DNA of 64,000 bases. Source: JABMMZ01 sp964438995 (GTDB lineage: Bacteria; Bacteroidota; Bacteroidia; NS11-12g; UBA955). The notes beneath the pieces are model-generated. The model was not told the DNA's origin. It was given only the letters and a program-made list of their open reading frames with translations, and searched no databases. The DNA lies in assembly GCA_964438995.1 (NCBI GenBank), contig CAYTMQ010000002.1:248001-312000 (forward strand), read 5' to 3'. This document shows positions 35,264 to 44,784 of this stretch, piece by piece (the first letter of the stretch is position 1; every line of letters starts with the position of its first letter). Position numbers and translations under genes: made by a program.

Positions 35264-36310
35264 ATGCTCGATTATTCTGTTAGTACTTTGGATGAGGTGT
35301 CTGTTCATAGAGTTGGCAACAAAAACAACGATGAAGAACTTTTGATTTCTAAACAACGTTTGGATATTTCTGATAGAACCGTTGAAGAGCTTTTGCAAAA
35401 GTATTTCTTGCAAAGCTTTAAAGTCGATGAATACTTTAACTTTACGTTTAGCGATGGCGACCACAATATGAATCCCATGTTTAAGTATTGCTCTGACATC
35501 TTTGAAGGAATTACCGATTTTCACCTCAACAGCATCAACATGGCCAAATACCTGTACGATGCGTCTAACCATCCCATGATCAAATCGGGGGATATTTTTG
35601 TAGCACATTTCTCAAAATTAATGGTCGACTACCAAGAAGTAAACGCCATTGGTATATTTAAGTCTGAAAACAAATACCCCTTCTTAAAGTTGCAACCCGA
35701 CAGTAAAGAATTTGTCATTAGCAGCGAAGAGGGCATTCAAATTGACAAACCCGATAAAGCATGTCTCATATTTAATACCGATCGAGATAATGGCTACAAG
35801 ATTTGTATCATCGATAAAACCAACAAATCTGAAGAAGCCCAATTTTGGAAAGAGCGTTTCTTGCAACTTACTCCGTGCAAAGACGAATATCATAACACAA
35901 AAGATTTTCTAGACATTGCAAAAAACTTTGTTACCAAAACTCTTCCTGAAAACTTTGAAGTCAACAAGTCTGACCAAATTGATTTGCTCAACCGCTCAAT
36001 GGAATATTTCAAAACCCACGACACTTTCGATAAACAAGAATTTGTTGAAGAGGTATTTCAAGATGAATTGGTGATTGAATCTTTTCAGCAATTCGACCAA
36101 AGCTACAGAAAAGAAAACAACATCGAATTAGAAGACAGTTTTGACATCAACTTAAGTGCCGTAAAAAAACAAGCCCGTGTCTTTAAAAGCATCCTCAAAC
36201 TCGACCGCAATTTCCACATCTATATCCACGGCAACAAAGACTTAATTGTGCCAGGAGTTGAGAAAGATGGTAGGAAATTTTACAAGATTTATTACGAGGA
36301 AGAAAACTAA
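35264..36310 (+). CDS. Nucleoid-associated protein (NdpA/YejK, 37-kDa family)
   Basis: 348 residues from the ATG at 35264. The track opens 9 bases earlier at a TTG. It resembles the NA37 nucleoid-associated family: a SVHRVGNKNNDEELLISK opening, a FSDGDHNMNPMFKYCSDIF middle segment, the FVAHFSKLMVDYQEVNAIGI strand pair, and a C-terminal helical part ending in a basic IHGNKDLIVPGV. Members bind the nucleoid, but the detailed role is poorly known. The gene stands alone, divergent from the T9SS pair and followed by a gap of 266 bases. Confidence 0.82.
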   Translation: MLDYSVSTLDEVSVHRVGNKNNDEELLISKQRLDISDRTVEELLQKYFLQSFKVDEYFNFTFSDGDHNMNPMFKYCSDIFEGITDFHLNSINMAKYLYDASNHPMIKSGDIFVAHFSKLMVDYQEVNAIGIFKSENKYPFLKLQPDSKEFVISSEEGIQIDKPDKACLIFNTDRDNGYKICIIDKTNKSEEAQFWKERFLQLTPCKDEYHNTKDFLDIAKNFVTKTLPENFEVNKSDQIDLLNRSMEYFKTHDTFDKQEFVEEVFQDELVIESFQQFDQSYRKENNIELEDSFDINLSAVKKQARVFKSILKLDRNFHIYIHGNKDLIVPGVEKDGRKFYKIYYEEEN

Positions 36311-36441
36311 TTTCTCAAAAATTTGAGAAAATCTCTCATTTTGAGAAAATTTAACACCCTGAATTCTACATCCTTGCATTGTTTATATTGTATTTTATTG
36401 TTTTACAATACTTTAAATGTAATTTTGCATAGAAATTTGCT

Positions 36442-36458
36442 TTGGCACAATTCGTGTC
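36442..36458 (+). promoter_or_regulatory. Possible sigma-54 site upstream of the kinase/activator operon
   Basis: TTGGCAC (36442-36448) is a perfect -24 element. The matching -12 position reads GTGTC rather than TTGC, so the site is only half consensus. It lies 119 bases before a kinase gene whose operon encodes a sigma-54 activator, which makes autoregulation possible. Low confidence. Confidence 0.3.
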
Positions 36459-36508
36459 ATTTTGATAAAAGAAAAAAAGACCCTTTTCATTCTTTTATTT
36501 ATATGCAA

Positions 36509-36539
36509 ATTTAGGGAGTTGGTAAACGACTCCCTAAAT
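36509..36539 (+). other. 11-bp stem-loop in the kinase leader
   Basis: Perfect inverted repeat ATTTAGGGAGT / ACTCCCTAAAT with a 9-base loop, 38 bases before the kinase ATG. No T-run follows, so a terminator role is unlikely. It could be an operator or a leader RNA structure. Confidence 0.5.
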
Positions 36540-36576
36540 ACTTTAAAAGTGCAAGCAGGGCGTCAACAAAAAAAAT

Positions 36577-39000
36577 ATGAAACTGTTTAATTTGGAAGAG
36601 AGCAAATGGGGTAATTGGGTATACATCCTACTATTCCTTTCTTTTCTGTTGATATTGGCAACAGGTATCATCAGCTATAGTAGAATATCTGACTCCCTAA
36701 ACAAATTGAAAAGTAGAATCAATCAAGACGTAGAACTCAACACCGTTAAAAGCATTCATGCTAACTACGACAACATCGATAACAAATTGGAAATGTATGT
36801 TATCACCCATCGAAAAGATTTCTTAACACAATTAGACTCATCTTCTTCTCAAATTAGGCGCTTGACCATGAAATTAAAAATGTCAAGAAAAATCAATGAA
36901 GAAGAAAAATCCCTAATCGATACGCTGAAATTCTACACCAACAAAAAGATCAAAAACATCACCAACATTGTTAGGTTTCAGCAAGACAAATCGATAGAAC
37001 GTTTGATTGAAGATTACATGAACATGCAGTCTATTAGAACTGCAATGGATAGAGCGGCATTGGAAGTTAAACCCCGCAAACGCAAATCTAAATCTGTTCC
37101 TAAGAAAGAAAATCTGGCCATCGATTCTATCTTAGTTGAACAGAGCAAAGGCAAGATAGACATTCTTGAACAAGAAGCAGCTCAAAACATCAATCCATAT
37201 TTAGAGCTCGACCACGACATCAATTTGAAAGTCAACGATATTCTTACTGTACTTGAAAATCTTGAGACAGACAGATTGGATAGAGAACGCATATTAACTG
37301 AATCAACTATCAAAACAGCAAACCGCTCTATTATGATGCTGGGAGCTTGCACTGGTTTGTTTATCATTCTCGCTGGATTTGTTTATTTCAGATACATCAG
37401 CAATCTATCAAAGATTCAAAAACAATTGTCTGCTTCTAAAGATATAGCAGAAGAATTGGCTATGATTAAAGAGCGTTTTATGGCCAATATGAGCCACGAG
37501 ATCAGAACACCTTTGAATGCCATTTCTGGATTTGTTGACCAATTGCATTCTTCGAATCTTAATTACACCCAAAGAAAACAAACTGAAATCATTCAGAAGT
37601 CCATACAACACATCCTAAACATCGTCAACGACATTCTGGATTTCTCTAAATTAAATGCTGGCAAATTAGAATTGCACAAGAAAGGTTTTGAATTCCATAA
37701 AAGCATTCAACACACCATGGAATTGCTTGAACCTCTTATTGTAGAAAAGAATTTGCATTTAAAACTCAACATTGATGAATCTGTGCCTAAGGTTTTGATT
37801 GGCGACTCATACCGCATCAGACAAATTTTGCTTAACATTATTGGCAATGCTATAAAGTACACCATTGAAGGAGGCATTGAGGTATCGGTTAAAAGCAAAT
37901 CAATCAACATGAATGCTTGCGAAATCATCATGATGGTAAAAGATACTGGAATAGGTATTGATAAAAAAGATTTAGAGAACATCTTTAAAGAATTCCACAT
38001 GGCAGAAAATGCTGAAGGATGGAACAAAGCTGGTAGCTCTGGTTTAGGTTTAAGCATCACCAAAATGTTGGTTGAGTTGCATGCAGGTAAAATTGAAATG
38101 GAAAGTCAGTTGAACAAAGGCACTACGGTTACCATAAAAATTCCTTTTGTTACAGGCAAATACAGTGATATCAGTAAAAACAACAACTATTTAAATGACT
38201 TGATGTTTTTGGAGAACAAGAAAATTATTGTTGCCGACGACGAATTGTTTAACCGTGTTTTGATGAACAACATCCTTCACAAATACAACGCTCAAACTTT
38301 TGAAGCAGAGAATGGATTACACGTATTGTCGATACTAGAGAGAGAAAAGATAGACTGCATTCTAATGGACGTTAAAATGCCTCAATTAAATGGCATTCAA
38401 ACCACCAGAAGAATTAGAAACATGGAAGATGCTACAAAAGCCACAACGCCAATTATTGCTGTAACAGCCGCATTGACCCACGACAATTTAAAGACGTTTG
38501 TAGACAACAATGTTGACTTATTTCTAGAAAAGCCATTCAAAGAAAATGACTTATTGGACTTGTTGTACAAGATTCTAAAAAGTGAAAATGGATATGAGGG
38601 CAATATTGAAACAGTGCACATTTCTAGTGAAACTGAGACAAACAAAAAGACCTTTGACCTTACTGAACTTCAAAGACAAGCGGGTAAAGACCCTGCATTT
38701 ATCAGAGACATGTTAGAAACTCTGATTACTTCTACTCGAAATGGCATTGAAGAAATAACCCACGAACTTGAAGTAGAACGTTGGGACAATGTCAACTTAA
38801 TAGCACATAGACTGGCATCGCCACTGCGTTTCATTATGGCAGGTGATGCTTATAACAGCATAAAACAAATTGAAAACATGACAGAATCGGAATTGAGTAT
38901 TTCAAAGTCAGACATTGAAAGTCAGTTTCAGAGCTTTAAAAACCACTACCAAAAACTTGAAAACGCATTGAAATCTCACTTAGAACAACCAATTAATTAA
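36577..39000 (+). CDS. Hybrid sensor histidine kinase / response regulator with HPt domain
   Basis: 807 residues. One N-terminal membrane helix (about 15-32) and a second (about 250-272) flank an extracytoplasmic, largely helical sensor of about 215 residues. Then come a HisKA domain with phospho-acceptor H307 in FMANMSHEIRTPLNAI, a HATPase domain (VKDTGIGIDKKD and SGLGLSITK), a receiver with D598 in CILMDVKMPQLNGI, and a C-terminal HPt domain with H744 in NLIAHRLASPLRF. This supports a multi-step phosphorelay passing to a separate regulator, most likely the next gene, 15 bases downstream. Confidence 0.93.
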   Translation: MKLFNLEESKWGNWVYILLFLSFLLILATGIISYSRISDSLNKLKSRINQDVELNTVKSIHANYDNIDNKLEMYVITHRKDFLTQLDSSSSQIRRLTMKLKMSRKINEEEKSLIDTLKFYTNKKIKNITNIVRFQQDKSIERLIEDYMNMQSIRTAMDRAALEVKPRKRKSKSVPKKENLAIDSILVEQSKGKIDILEQEAAQNINPYLELDHDINLKVNDILTVLENLETDRLDRERILTESTIKTANRSIMMLGACTGLFIILAGFVYFRYISNLSKIQKQLSASKDIAEELAMIKERFMANMSHEIRTPLNAISGFVDQLHSSNLNYTQRKQTEIIQKSIQHILNIVNDILDFSKLNAGKLELHKKGFEFHKSIQHTMELLEPLIVEKNLHLKLNIDESVPKVLIGDSYRIRQILLNIIGNAIKYTIEGGIEVSVKSKSINMNACEIIMMVKDTGIGIDKKDLENIFKEFHMAENAEGWNKAGSSGLGLSITKMLVELHAGKIEMESQLNKGTTVTIKIPFVTGKYSDISKNNNYLNDLMFLENKKIIVADDELFNRVLMNNILHKYNAQTFEAENGLHVLSILEREKIDCILMDVKMPQLNGIQTTRRIRNMEDATKATTPIIAVTAALTHDNLKTFVDNNVDLFLEKPFKENDLLDLLYKILKSENGYEGNIETVHISSETETNKKTFDLTELQRQAGKDPAFIRDMLETLITSTRNGIEEITHELEVERWDNVNLIAHRLASPLRFIMAGDAYNSIKQIENMTESELSISKSDIESQFQSFKNHYQKLENALKSHLEQPIN

Positions 39001-39015
39001 ATTAACAAAGTATTT

Positions 39016-40374
39016 ATGCCAAACGCCCAGAATTATAAAGTATTCGTAGTTGAAGACAACGATTGGTTCAACAAAATGATTGCTCATAGTTTAAGTCAAA
39101 ATCCTGATATCAATGTTAGAAGCTTTTTCAATGGCAACGATTTGTTAAAGGCCTTACACGAAGTACCAGACGTTATTACCCTCGACTATAAATTACCAGA
39201 TACCACAGGCAATGTGTTGCTTAAAAAAATAAAAGAATACAATCCCAAAATTGAAGTCATCATCATTTCTGAGCAAGACGATATCGAAGTGGCTGTAGAG
39301 CTTTTAAAGCAAGGCGCCTACGACTATCTGGTTAAAAGTCCGGACATGCATTCTCGTTTATTCAACAATGTCAACAATCTTCTTAAGAAATCAAAACTCG
39401 AAGACAGAATTGAATATCTACAAAAAGAAGTTGAGAGCAAGTTCAATTTTTCAAACACCATCATCGGTCAGAGCCGACCAATACTCGACATTTTTGGATT
39501 GCTTCAAAAAGCAAGTTCTTCTAATATCAATGTTTCAATTACGGGAGAAACAGGTACAGGTAAAGAATTGGTTGCTAAAGCCATTCACTACAATTCTGAC
39601 AGAAAAAACAAACCTTTTGTAGCTGTTAACATGGCTGCCATTCCAAAAGAATTGATAGAAAGTGAATTGTTTGGTCACGAAAAAGGTGCCTTTACTGGTG
39701 CCATAGAAAAACGCAAAGGTAAATTTGCAGAAGCCAATGGCGGGACCATCTTCTTAGACGAAATTGCAGAAATGGATTTGGCCATGCAAACCAAATTGTT
39801 GCGTGTGTTACAAGAGCGAGAAGTAACGCCTGTAGGCAGTAATACTCCGATAAAAATCGATTGTAAATTGATCATTGCCACCCATCAAGATTTAAAGAAA
39901 CTGGTAGATGAAAAAAGATTTAGAGAAGATTTGTTCTTTAGAATTATGGGATTAAAGATACAATTACCACCTTTGAGAGATAGGGGTCATGATGTATTGT
40001 TGATCGCCAAAAAACACATCGAAGAATTTTGCAAATCCAACCAAATGGCGGTAAAAGTTTTGAGCGAAAGAGCCTGTCAAAAATTGCTGGCCTACCCTTT
40101 CCCTGGCAATGTTCGTGAATTAAAAACTGTGATTGAAGTGGCGGTTGTAATGAGCGACAACAATGAGATTGAAGACCATCACATCATGTTTCAGCACAGT
40201 GATTTGATTTCGCAAATGGCCAACGACGAGCATACCTTAAGAGAATATACATTTAAAATCATCAAAACACTTTTAACGAAATACAATGATGATGTTCAAG
40301 TTGTAGCCAAAGTTTTAGACATCAGTCCAGCTACCATTTATCGAGTACTTAAAGAATTCAACCATAAATTGTAA
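39016..40374 (+). CDS. Sigma-54-dependent response regulator (NtrC family)
   Basis: 452 residues. The receiver domain has phospho-acceptor D57 (ITLDYKLPDTTG). The AAA+ domain has Walker A GETGTGKE (177-184), the sigma-54 contact loop GAFTGA (224-229), GGTIFLDEI and FPGNVRELK. A Fis-like helix-turn-helix ends the protein (VAKVLDISPATIYRVLKEF). It should be activated by phosphotransfer from the hybrid kinase encoded just upstream and drive sigma-54 promoters. All key residues are present. Confidence 0.95.
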   Translation: MPNAQNYKVFVVEDNDWFNKMIAHSLSQNPDINVRSFFNGNDLLKALHEVPDVITLDYKLPDTTGNVLLKKIKEYNPKIEVIIISEQDDIEVAVELLKQGAYDYLVKSPDMHSRLFNNVNNLLKKSKLEDRIEYLQKEVESKFNFSNTIIGQSRPILDIFGLLQKASSSNINVSITGETGTGKELVAKAIHYNSDRKNKPFVAVNMAAIPKELIESELFGHEKGAFTGAIEKRKGKFAEANGGTIFLDEIAEMDLAMQTKLLRVLQEREVTPVGSNTPIKIDCKLIIATHQDLKKLVDEKRFREDLFFRIMGLKIQLPPLRDRGHDVLLIAKKHIEEFCKSNQMAVKVLSERACQKLLAYPFPGNVRELKTVIEVAVVMSDNNEIEDHHIMFQHSDLISQMANDEHTLREYTFKIIKTLLTKYNDDVQVVAKVLDISPATIYRVLKEFNHKL

Positions 40375-40488
40375 TTTTTTAGTAAGATACTAATTTTCAA
40401 CATATTAAACAAATATCGTTTCTTTGGGCAATTTAGCTCAAAAAGAGATTTTATTTACTGAATATCAACAAATTAAACAACAAAAATC

Positions 40489-40974
40489 ATGAAAAACATC
40501 GTTTTAATCATCAGCATTTTTACATTTAGTCATGTAATTGAAGCACAAATTCCTTACAAAGCTGCAATTGGTGTGAGAGTGGGCGGTACGCAAGGCTTAA
40601 CCATCAAATTACCTGTTGGCAATTCTGCCGCATTTGAAGGCATCATAGGCATGTATCCATTTGGCATGAGCATAACAGGCTTGTACGAGAAACACAACAG
40701 TACCAATACTTCGGGTTTACAATGGTATTATGGAGGTGGAGTACACGCTGGTTGGAACACTTACAACAACTACTATTATAGAAAAGACAGAAAGTACTTT
40801 TACAATGGTAGAGACAATTATTTCGGAATTGACGGCATTATTGGCTTAGAATACAAAGTAAGCAATGCCCCAATTGCGTTCAGCTTGGACCTAAAACCTG
40901 AGATCAACTTTTACAACAGTGGATACAGCGCATTGTATCTAGACCCAGGGTTGGGTATCAAATTCGCATTTTAA
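40489..40974 (+). CDS. Small outer-membrane beta-barrel-like protein
   Basis: 161 residues with a Sec signal peptide (MKNIVLIISIFTFSHVIEAQ). The rest is glycine- and aromatic-rich with alternating strands (YKAAIGVRVGGTQGLTIKL, GLQWYYGGGVHAGW) and ends in a terminal aromatic (GLGIKFAF), the usual C-terminal signature of outer-membrane barrels. I recognise no specific family. It follows the two-component pair by 114 bases and could be one of its targets, which is speculation. Confidence 0.7.
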   Translation: MKNIVLIISIFTFSHVIEAQIPYKAAIGVRVGGTQGLTIKLPVGNSAAFEGIIGMYPFGMSITGLYEKHNSTNTSGLQWYYGGGVHAGWNTYNNYYYRKDRKYFYNGRDNYFGIDGIIGLEYKVSNAPIAFSLDLKPEINFYNSGYSALYLDPGLGIKFAF

Positions 40975-41093
40975 ATGAGTTTGATAATTTAAAAGATATA
41001 CCGATAATTGCAATTGTTAACATACGTAACGAAAAGGCTACCGTATGAATCTTACGTAATTTGAGTAAATACATCAAACATATCAAGTTTAGC

Positions 41094-41582
41094 ATGAGGT
41101 TTAGAACCTACATACTATTGGCGGCAACTGTTTTATGGTTTATCTTTGGCTCACTTTTTTTGTACAGATCCTTTTGGGGTTTGGAAGATATCAAATCATA
41201 CAAAAACTCGGTTGAACACTTTGGCGTAACAGAATTACAGCCAGATCAAAACAACTTTGCCTTTACTTTTAAACTAAAAGGCAAGGTAAGAGTTTTTGGG
41301 GTATACAAAAAAAAGGAAGTGAATTACACAGAATTTGTCAATGCTTTTAAAATTGGAGACACCGTTACATTGCATTACGGCGACTGGAAATTGCAACCCA
41401 AAGAAGTAAATACTCAGATTTACAACTTGAAAATTGGTCAAACGACCCTGATAAACAACGAAGATAGAATTGCAAAGGACAGAAAAATTGCAGGCATATT
41501 ATTGCTCATCAGCGCTTGTTTAGGCGGATTAACGTTCTATGTAAGCCGTAAAAAACCAAAAGAGCAAATAAATATTTTATAA
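41094..41582 (+). CDS. Two-helix membrane protein of unknown function
   Basis: 162 residues from the ATG at 41094. A TTG at 41061 is also in frame. It has one membrane helix near each end (ILLAATVLWFIFGSLFLY and IAGILLLISACLGGLTFYV) with a beta-rich soluble part of about 90 residues between, containing FKIGDTVTLHYGDWK. This topology resembles DUF3592-type proteins, but I cannot confirm the family. Confidence 0.6.
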   Translation: MRFRTYILLAATVLWFIFGSLFLYRSFWGLEDIKSYKNSVEHFGVTELQPDQNNFAFTFKLKGKVRVFGVYKKKEVNYTEFVNAFKIGDTVTLHYGDWKLQPKEVNTQIYNLKIGQTTLINNEDRIAKDRKIAGILLLISACLGGLTFYVSRKKPKEQINIL

Positions 41583-41698
41583 ATCTTTTTAAATATTATG
41601 TATGATGCGATGAATCGCAATGCTACATTGAATTTTAATGAGATGCAAAAATTGTACCCCTGCGGCATAAGAAGAGAAAAAATTTTAAAACAAATTAA

Positions 41699-42739
41699 TC
41701 AAGGCATCGCAATGGTAATATTGATGCGCTTCAATCCTTCTTCAGCTAAAGTTTGATGCTCGTCTAGTTGCAAGGCCATTTTATAATCGTTGTAGGCTCC
41801 TGTACTGTTTTTCAATTTCTCTTTCATCATACCTCTTAATGTGTATGCATCAGCGTAATCATTAGCCAAATCGATGGCCTCATCCAAATACTCAACTGCT
41901 TTTTTGTAATTTTCGAACAAACCGTTGATGTACCCTAGATTGTAACGACAAAGAATGTGACCAGGATTCATGCGGGCTACAGCTTCATACAAAATAACAG
42001 CGTCTTTGTATTGATTTTGTCGCTGCATATACAACCCTTTTGCATACAATGCTTCATCACTGAATTCATTGAGTTTGATGGCTCTGTCAAAAAATATCAA
42101 AGCTTTTTTGTCTTTCAAATCTGCATAAATGTTGCCCAATTGCATAACAGCATTGTAATGTTTATCGTCGTAAACCAGAGTCTTTTCAAACAAACTAATG
42201 GCTTTAGTGGTATCACCTTCTTCTTTAGCTATCATACCCAAGTAGAAGTATGGAGTTGGATTAGATGGTTCGATTTTATTGATTTTACTATATAGTTCTT
42301 TTGATTCAGGATAGTTTTGTTTAGCTAAATACAACTTAGCCAAATCTGATAAAGCATCTATAAAATCTGGTTTAGCTGTTATAGCTCTTTTGTAAAATTT
42401 TTCAGCTTCCTTAGCATTAGCGGTATCACCAGCCATTAAGTATTTCGCTTTACTGTAATTATATAAGGCGTTTACAGAGTCGATGGTTAAAGCAAAATCG
42501 ATGTCCAACAGAGCTTGTTTGTAGTTGTCTTCAAAATAAAAGGTATTCGATCTGGTGTAGTACAATTCGGGGTTGGTGGGACTTTCGTTGATTTTTTTGC
42601 TGATGTTTCGGATATCCAAAGAATATGAAGTGTCATTTTCGGAGATATAGCGAATATGACCATTTTTCTTACATGAGCTGTAAGCAACTAGCAACAACAG
42701 CAAGAAAATCGAGTAACAAAGCGATTTACAGTTTAACAT
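41699..42739 (-). CDS. TPR-repeat lipoprotein
   Basis: 346 residues from the ATG at 42739, which places a lipobox (LLLLVAYSSC) at the end of a signal peptide. The longer frame from 42769 would bury it. Residues of about 45-340 form tandem tetratricopeptide repeats (NPELYYTRSNTFYFEDNYKQ, PYFYLGMIAKEEGDTTKAI, LYAKGLYMQRQNQYKDAV). It is probably an outer-membrane-anchored scaffold. It diverges from homogentisate dioxygenase across only 44 bases. Confidence 0.85.
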   Translation of the reverse strand: MLNCKSLCYSIFLLLLLVAYSSCKKNGHIRYISENDTSYSLDIRNISKKINESPTNPELYYTRSNTFYFEDNYKQALLDIDFALTIDSVNALYNYSKAKYLMAGDTANAKEAEKFYKRAITAKPDFIDALSDLAKLYLAKQNYPESKELYSKINKIEPSNPTPYFYLGMIAKEEGDTTKAISLFEKTLVYDDKHYNAVMQLGNIYADLKDKKALIFFDRAIKLNEFSDEALYAKGLYMQRQNQYKDAVILYEAVARMNPGHILCRYNLGYINGLFENYKKAVEYLDEAIDLANDYADAYTLRGMMKEKLKNSTGAYNDYKMALQLDEHQTLAEEGLKRINITIAMP

Positions 42740-42783
42740 ATTACAAAAAAGACTTAATTTTACCCACAAATTTAATCGAATTT

Positions 42784-43941
42784 ATGCCATTTTATCACAG
42801 GGCCGGAAAATTTCCGGAAAAAAGACATATTCAATTCCGCAAACCTAATGGTGACCTATATGCAGAGGAGTTAGTGAGTACAGAAGGATTTTCTAGTACC
42901 TATTCGTTGGTGTACCATTGTCATCCACCAACATTGGTAAAATCTATTGGCAATCCAACAAATGTTGCACCCAAAGCTGCTATTGGCAACAACATGCAAA
43001 ATAGAAGCTTTATGACATTTAATGTAGAAGCAAAAGACGATTTCTTAGACAGCAGGGTCATACAACTGTTCAACAACGATTTGTATATTACATCGGCCTC
43101 TCCAAGAAAATCTATGAGCGATTATTATTATAAAAACGCAGATGCCGATGAGGTGATTTTTGTACACGAAGGCAGTGGAAAATTAAAGACATTGTATGGC
43201 AATATCCAATTTGAATATGGCGATTATTTGGTGATTCCAAGAGGTGTTATTTACCAATTGGAGTTCGACAACGAAAACAATCGCTTGTTTATAACAGAAT
43301 CTTTTAGTCCGATTCGTCCACCTAAAAGATATTTAAACACCATGGGGCAGTTTTTAGAGCATTCTCCTTTTTGTGAAAGAGACATAAAATTACCGACTGA
43401 TTTACAGACCCACGATGAGATTGGCGAATTTAAAGTCATCATTAAAAAAGGTGATGAATTGTTTCCATATACCTATACCACACATCCTTTCGATGCCATA
43501 GGTTGGGACGGCTACCACTACCCTTATGGATTTAGCATACACAACTACGAACCAATCACAGGTAGAATACACATGCCACCGCCAATTCACCAAACATTTG
43601 AAGGTCATAATTTCGTGATTTGCTCATTTGTGCCGCGTTTGTTTGATTACCATCCACAAGCGGTACCAGCACCTTACAATCACAGCAATGTCGATTCTGA
43701 TGAAGTGTTGTATTATGTTGATGGCGATTTCATGAGCAGAAAGCATGTTGAAAAAGGCATGATCACTTTGCATCCTAAAGGCATACCACACGGTCCACAC
43801 CCTGGCACAGTTGAGAAAAGCATTGGTGCAAAAGAAACCCTTGAATTAGCCGTAATGATAGACCCATTCTATCCATTGAAGATTACCCAAGCTGCCATGC
43901 AGATTGAAGACCCAAGCTATTATTTATCGTGGGTTGAATAA
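42784..43941 (+). CDS. hmgA: Homogentisate 1,2-dioxygenase
   Basis: 385 residues from the ATG at 42784. The open frame runs back to 42625 across the divergent gene and is spurious there. This bicupin non-heme iron enzyme opens the ring of homogentisate to maleylacetoacetate in tyrosine and phenylalanine breakdown. It has PPPIHQTFEGHNFVICSFVP and HSNVDSDEVLYYVDGDFM. The likely iron ligands are H300, E307 and H336 (in HPKGIPHGPHPG), matching the positions of the human enzyme's His-Glu-His triad. No other gene of the pathway (maleylacetoacetate isomerase, fumarylacetoacetase) is in the window. It ends in a clear terminator. Confidence 0.92.
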   Translation: MPFYHRAGKFPEKRHIQFRKPNGDLYAEELVSTEGFSSTYSLVYHCHPPTLVKSIGNPTNVAPKAAIGNNMQNRSFMTFNVEAKDDFLDSRVIQLFNNDLYITSASPRKSMSDYYYKNADADEVIFVHEGSGKLKTLYGNIQFEYGDYLVIPRGVIYQLEFDNENNRLFITESFSPIRPPKRYLNTMGQFLEHSPFCERDIKLPTDLQTHDEIGEFKVIIKKGDELFPYTYTTHPFDAIGWDGYHYPYGFSIHNYEPITGRIHMPPPIHQTFEGHNFVICSFVPRLFDYHPQAVPAPYNHSNVDSDEVLYYVDGDFMSRKHVEKGMITLHPKGIPHGPHPGTVEKSIGAKETLELAVMIDPFYPLKITQAAMQIEDPSYYLSWVE

Positions 43942-43953
43942 ACCAAATTTTAG

Positions 43954-43984
43954 AACGCTCGATTAATCATCGAGCGTTTTTTTT
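43954..43984 (+). terminator. Rho-independent terminator after hmgA
   Basis: A 10-bp perfect stem AACGCTCGAT (43954-43963) / ATCGAGCGTT (43969-43978), 5-base loop and a run of eight T. Confidence 0.92.
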
Positions 43985-43998
43985 AAATTAAAAATTCA

Positions 43999-44006
43999 TA
44001 TATTTG
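43999..44006 (+). promoter_or_regulatory. -7 box TATATTTG before the gene at 44026
   Basis: Exact TAnnTTTG match, 19 bases before a TTG start codon and directly after the hmgA terminator, which supports an independent transcript. Confidence 0.55.
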
Positions 44007-44025
44007 AATTCAATCAACCAAAACT

Positions 44026-44697
44026 TTGACTATTCGTTGTTTTATATTGTGTTTTTCATTTATAGGTGTCAACATTTTAAACAATAACCTAAATGCTTCT
44101 ATTAAAAAAGATTCCATAAATCTTGCAAAGACTAAAGTAGGTATTGGAACATCTTTATCATCATTATTGATTGTACAATATAGCAAATACTATGAATTAA
44201 AATCATTTTACGAGGTTAAAAATAACTTGCAAGTCAATTTTGATATAGGCTATCATTCTTATAATGGCGAAAAATGGCAACAGTTGTCATTTCCATCTCA
44301 ATATGTGATTACCAATGGCAATTATTTCAATTTAGGTATATCCAAATTAATCCCAATTAAGAAACGAATCAGTGCAATTATACAAACAGGTTTTTTTCAA
44401 AATTCATTTAAACACACTTTGGTTGTAGTTGGAACATCTAAATCTTTTTATTCCATTGACATTAATGGCAAAATGTTGCACTTTACACCTTTATTGGATT
44501 TTAAACTTAATAAACACTTTCATATGCAAGCAGGATTTAGAATACCTCTTATAAGATCCATTAGATTCCATTTTCCTGATGAGAAGTCATATAATGCATT
44601 TAAAAACTACCCTTTATCCTACCCTTTACAACAAGCAAATAGTTCTAGAATACACAATCATATGCAACTGTCTTTATTGTATCAATTCAACTATTAA
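44026..44697 (+). CDS. Hypothetical secreted protein, probable small outer-membrane protein
   Basis: 223 residues starting at TTG. It has an N-terminal signal-like stretch (CFILCFSFIGVNILNNNLNA) and many amphipathic strands (QVNFDIGYHSYNGEKW, HFHMQAGFRIPLIRSIRF), ending QLSLLYQFNY with a terminal aromatic. That is compatible with an 8-stranded barrel. No family is recognised. Confidence 0.6.
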   Translation: MTIRCFILCFSFIGVNILNNNLNASIKKDSINLAKTKVGIGTSLSSLLIVQYSKYYELKSFYEVKNNLQVNFDIGYHSYNGEKWQQLSFPSQYVITNGNYFNLGISKLIPIKKRISAIIQTGFFQNSFKHTLVVVGTSKSFYSIDINGKMLHFTPLLDFKLNKHFHMQAGFRIPLIRSIRFHFPDEKSYNAFKNYPLSYPLQQANSSRIHNHMQLSLLYQFNY

Positions 44698-44772
44698 AAC
44701 TTCCCTATTAAAAGATAATATGATTTAAATTACTTTTCGACTATAGACGCTTATTTTTAAACTTGAATAACA

Positions 44773-44780
44773 TACATTTG
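44773..44780 (+). promoter_or_regulatory. -7 box TACATTTG before the efflux operon
   Basis: Exact TAnnTTTG match ending 4 bases before the GTG start at 44785, implying a very short or absent leader. No -33 TTG at the right distance is apparent. Confidence 0.45.
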
Positions 44781-44784
44781 CGTT

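Noticed and set aside
35150..35608. 152-residue minus-strand frame over the NdpA-like gene start
   Set aside because: It is a shadow of the real plus-strand gene, with no family features.
36323..36514. 63-residue frame in the gap before the kinase
   Set aside because: Low-complexity, mixed composition, no plausible start signal, overlaps the sigma-54-like site. Considered chance.
40415..40440. Sigma-54 promoter before the small outer-membrane protein
   Set aside because: The TTTGGGCAATTTAGCT stretch has the wrong GG-to-GC spacing for a -24/-12 element.
42625..42783. N-terminal extension of homogentisate dioxygenase
   Set aside because: It overlaps the divergent lipoprotein gene. The family start is at MPFYHRAG (42784).
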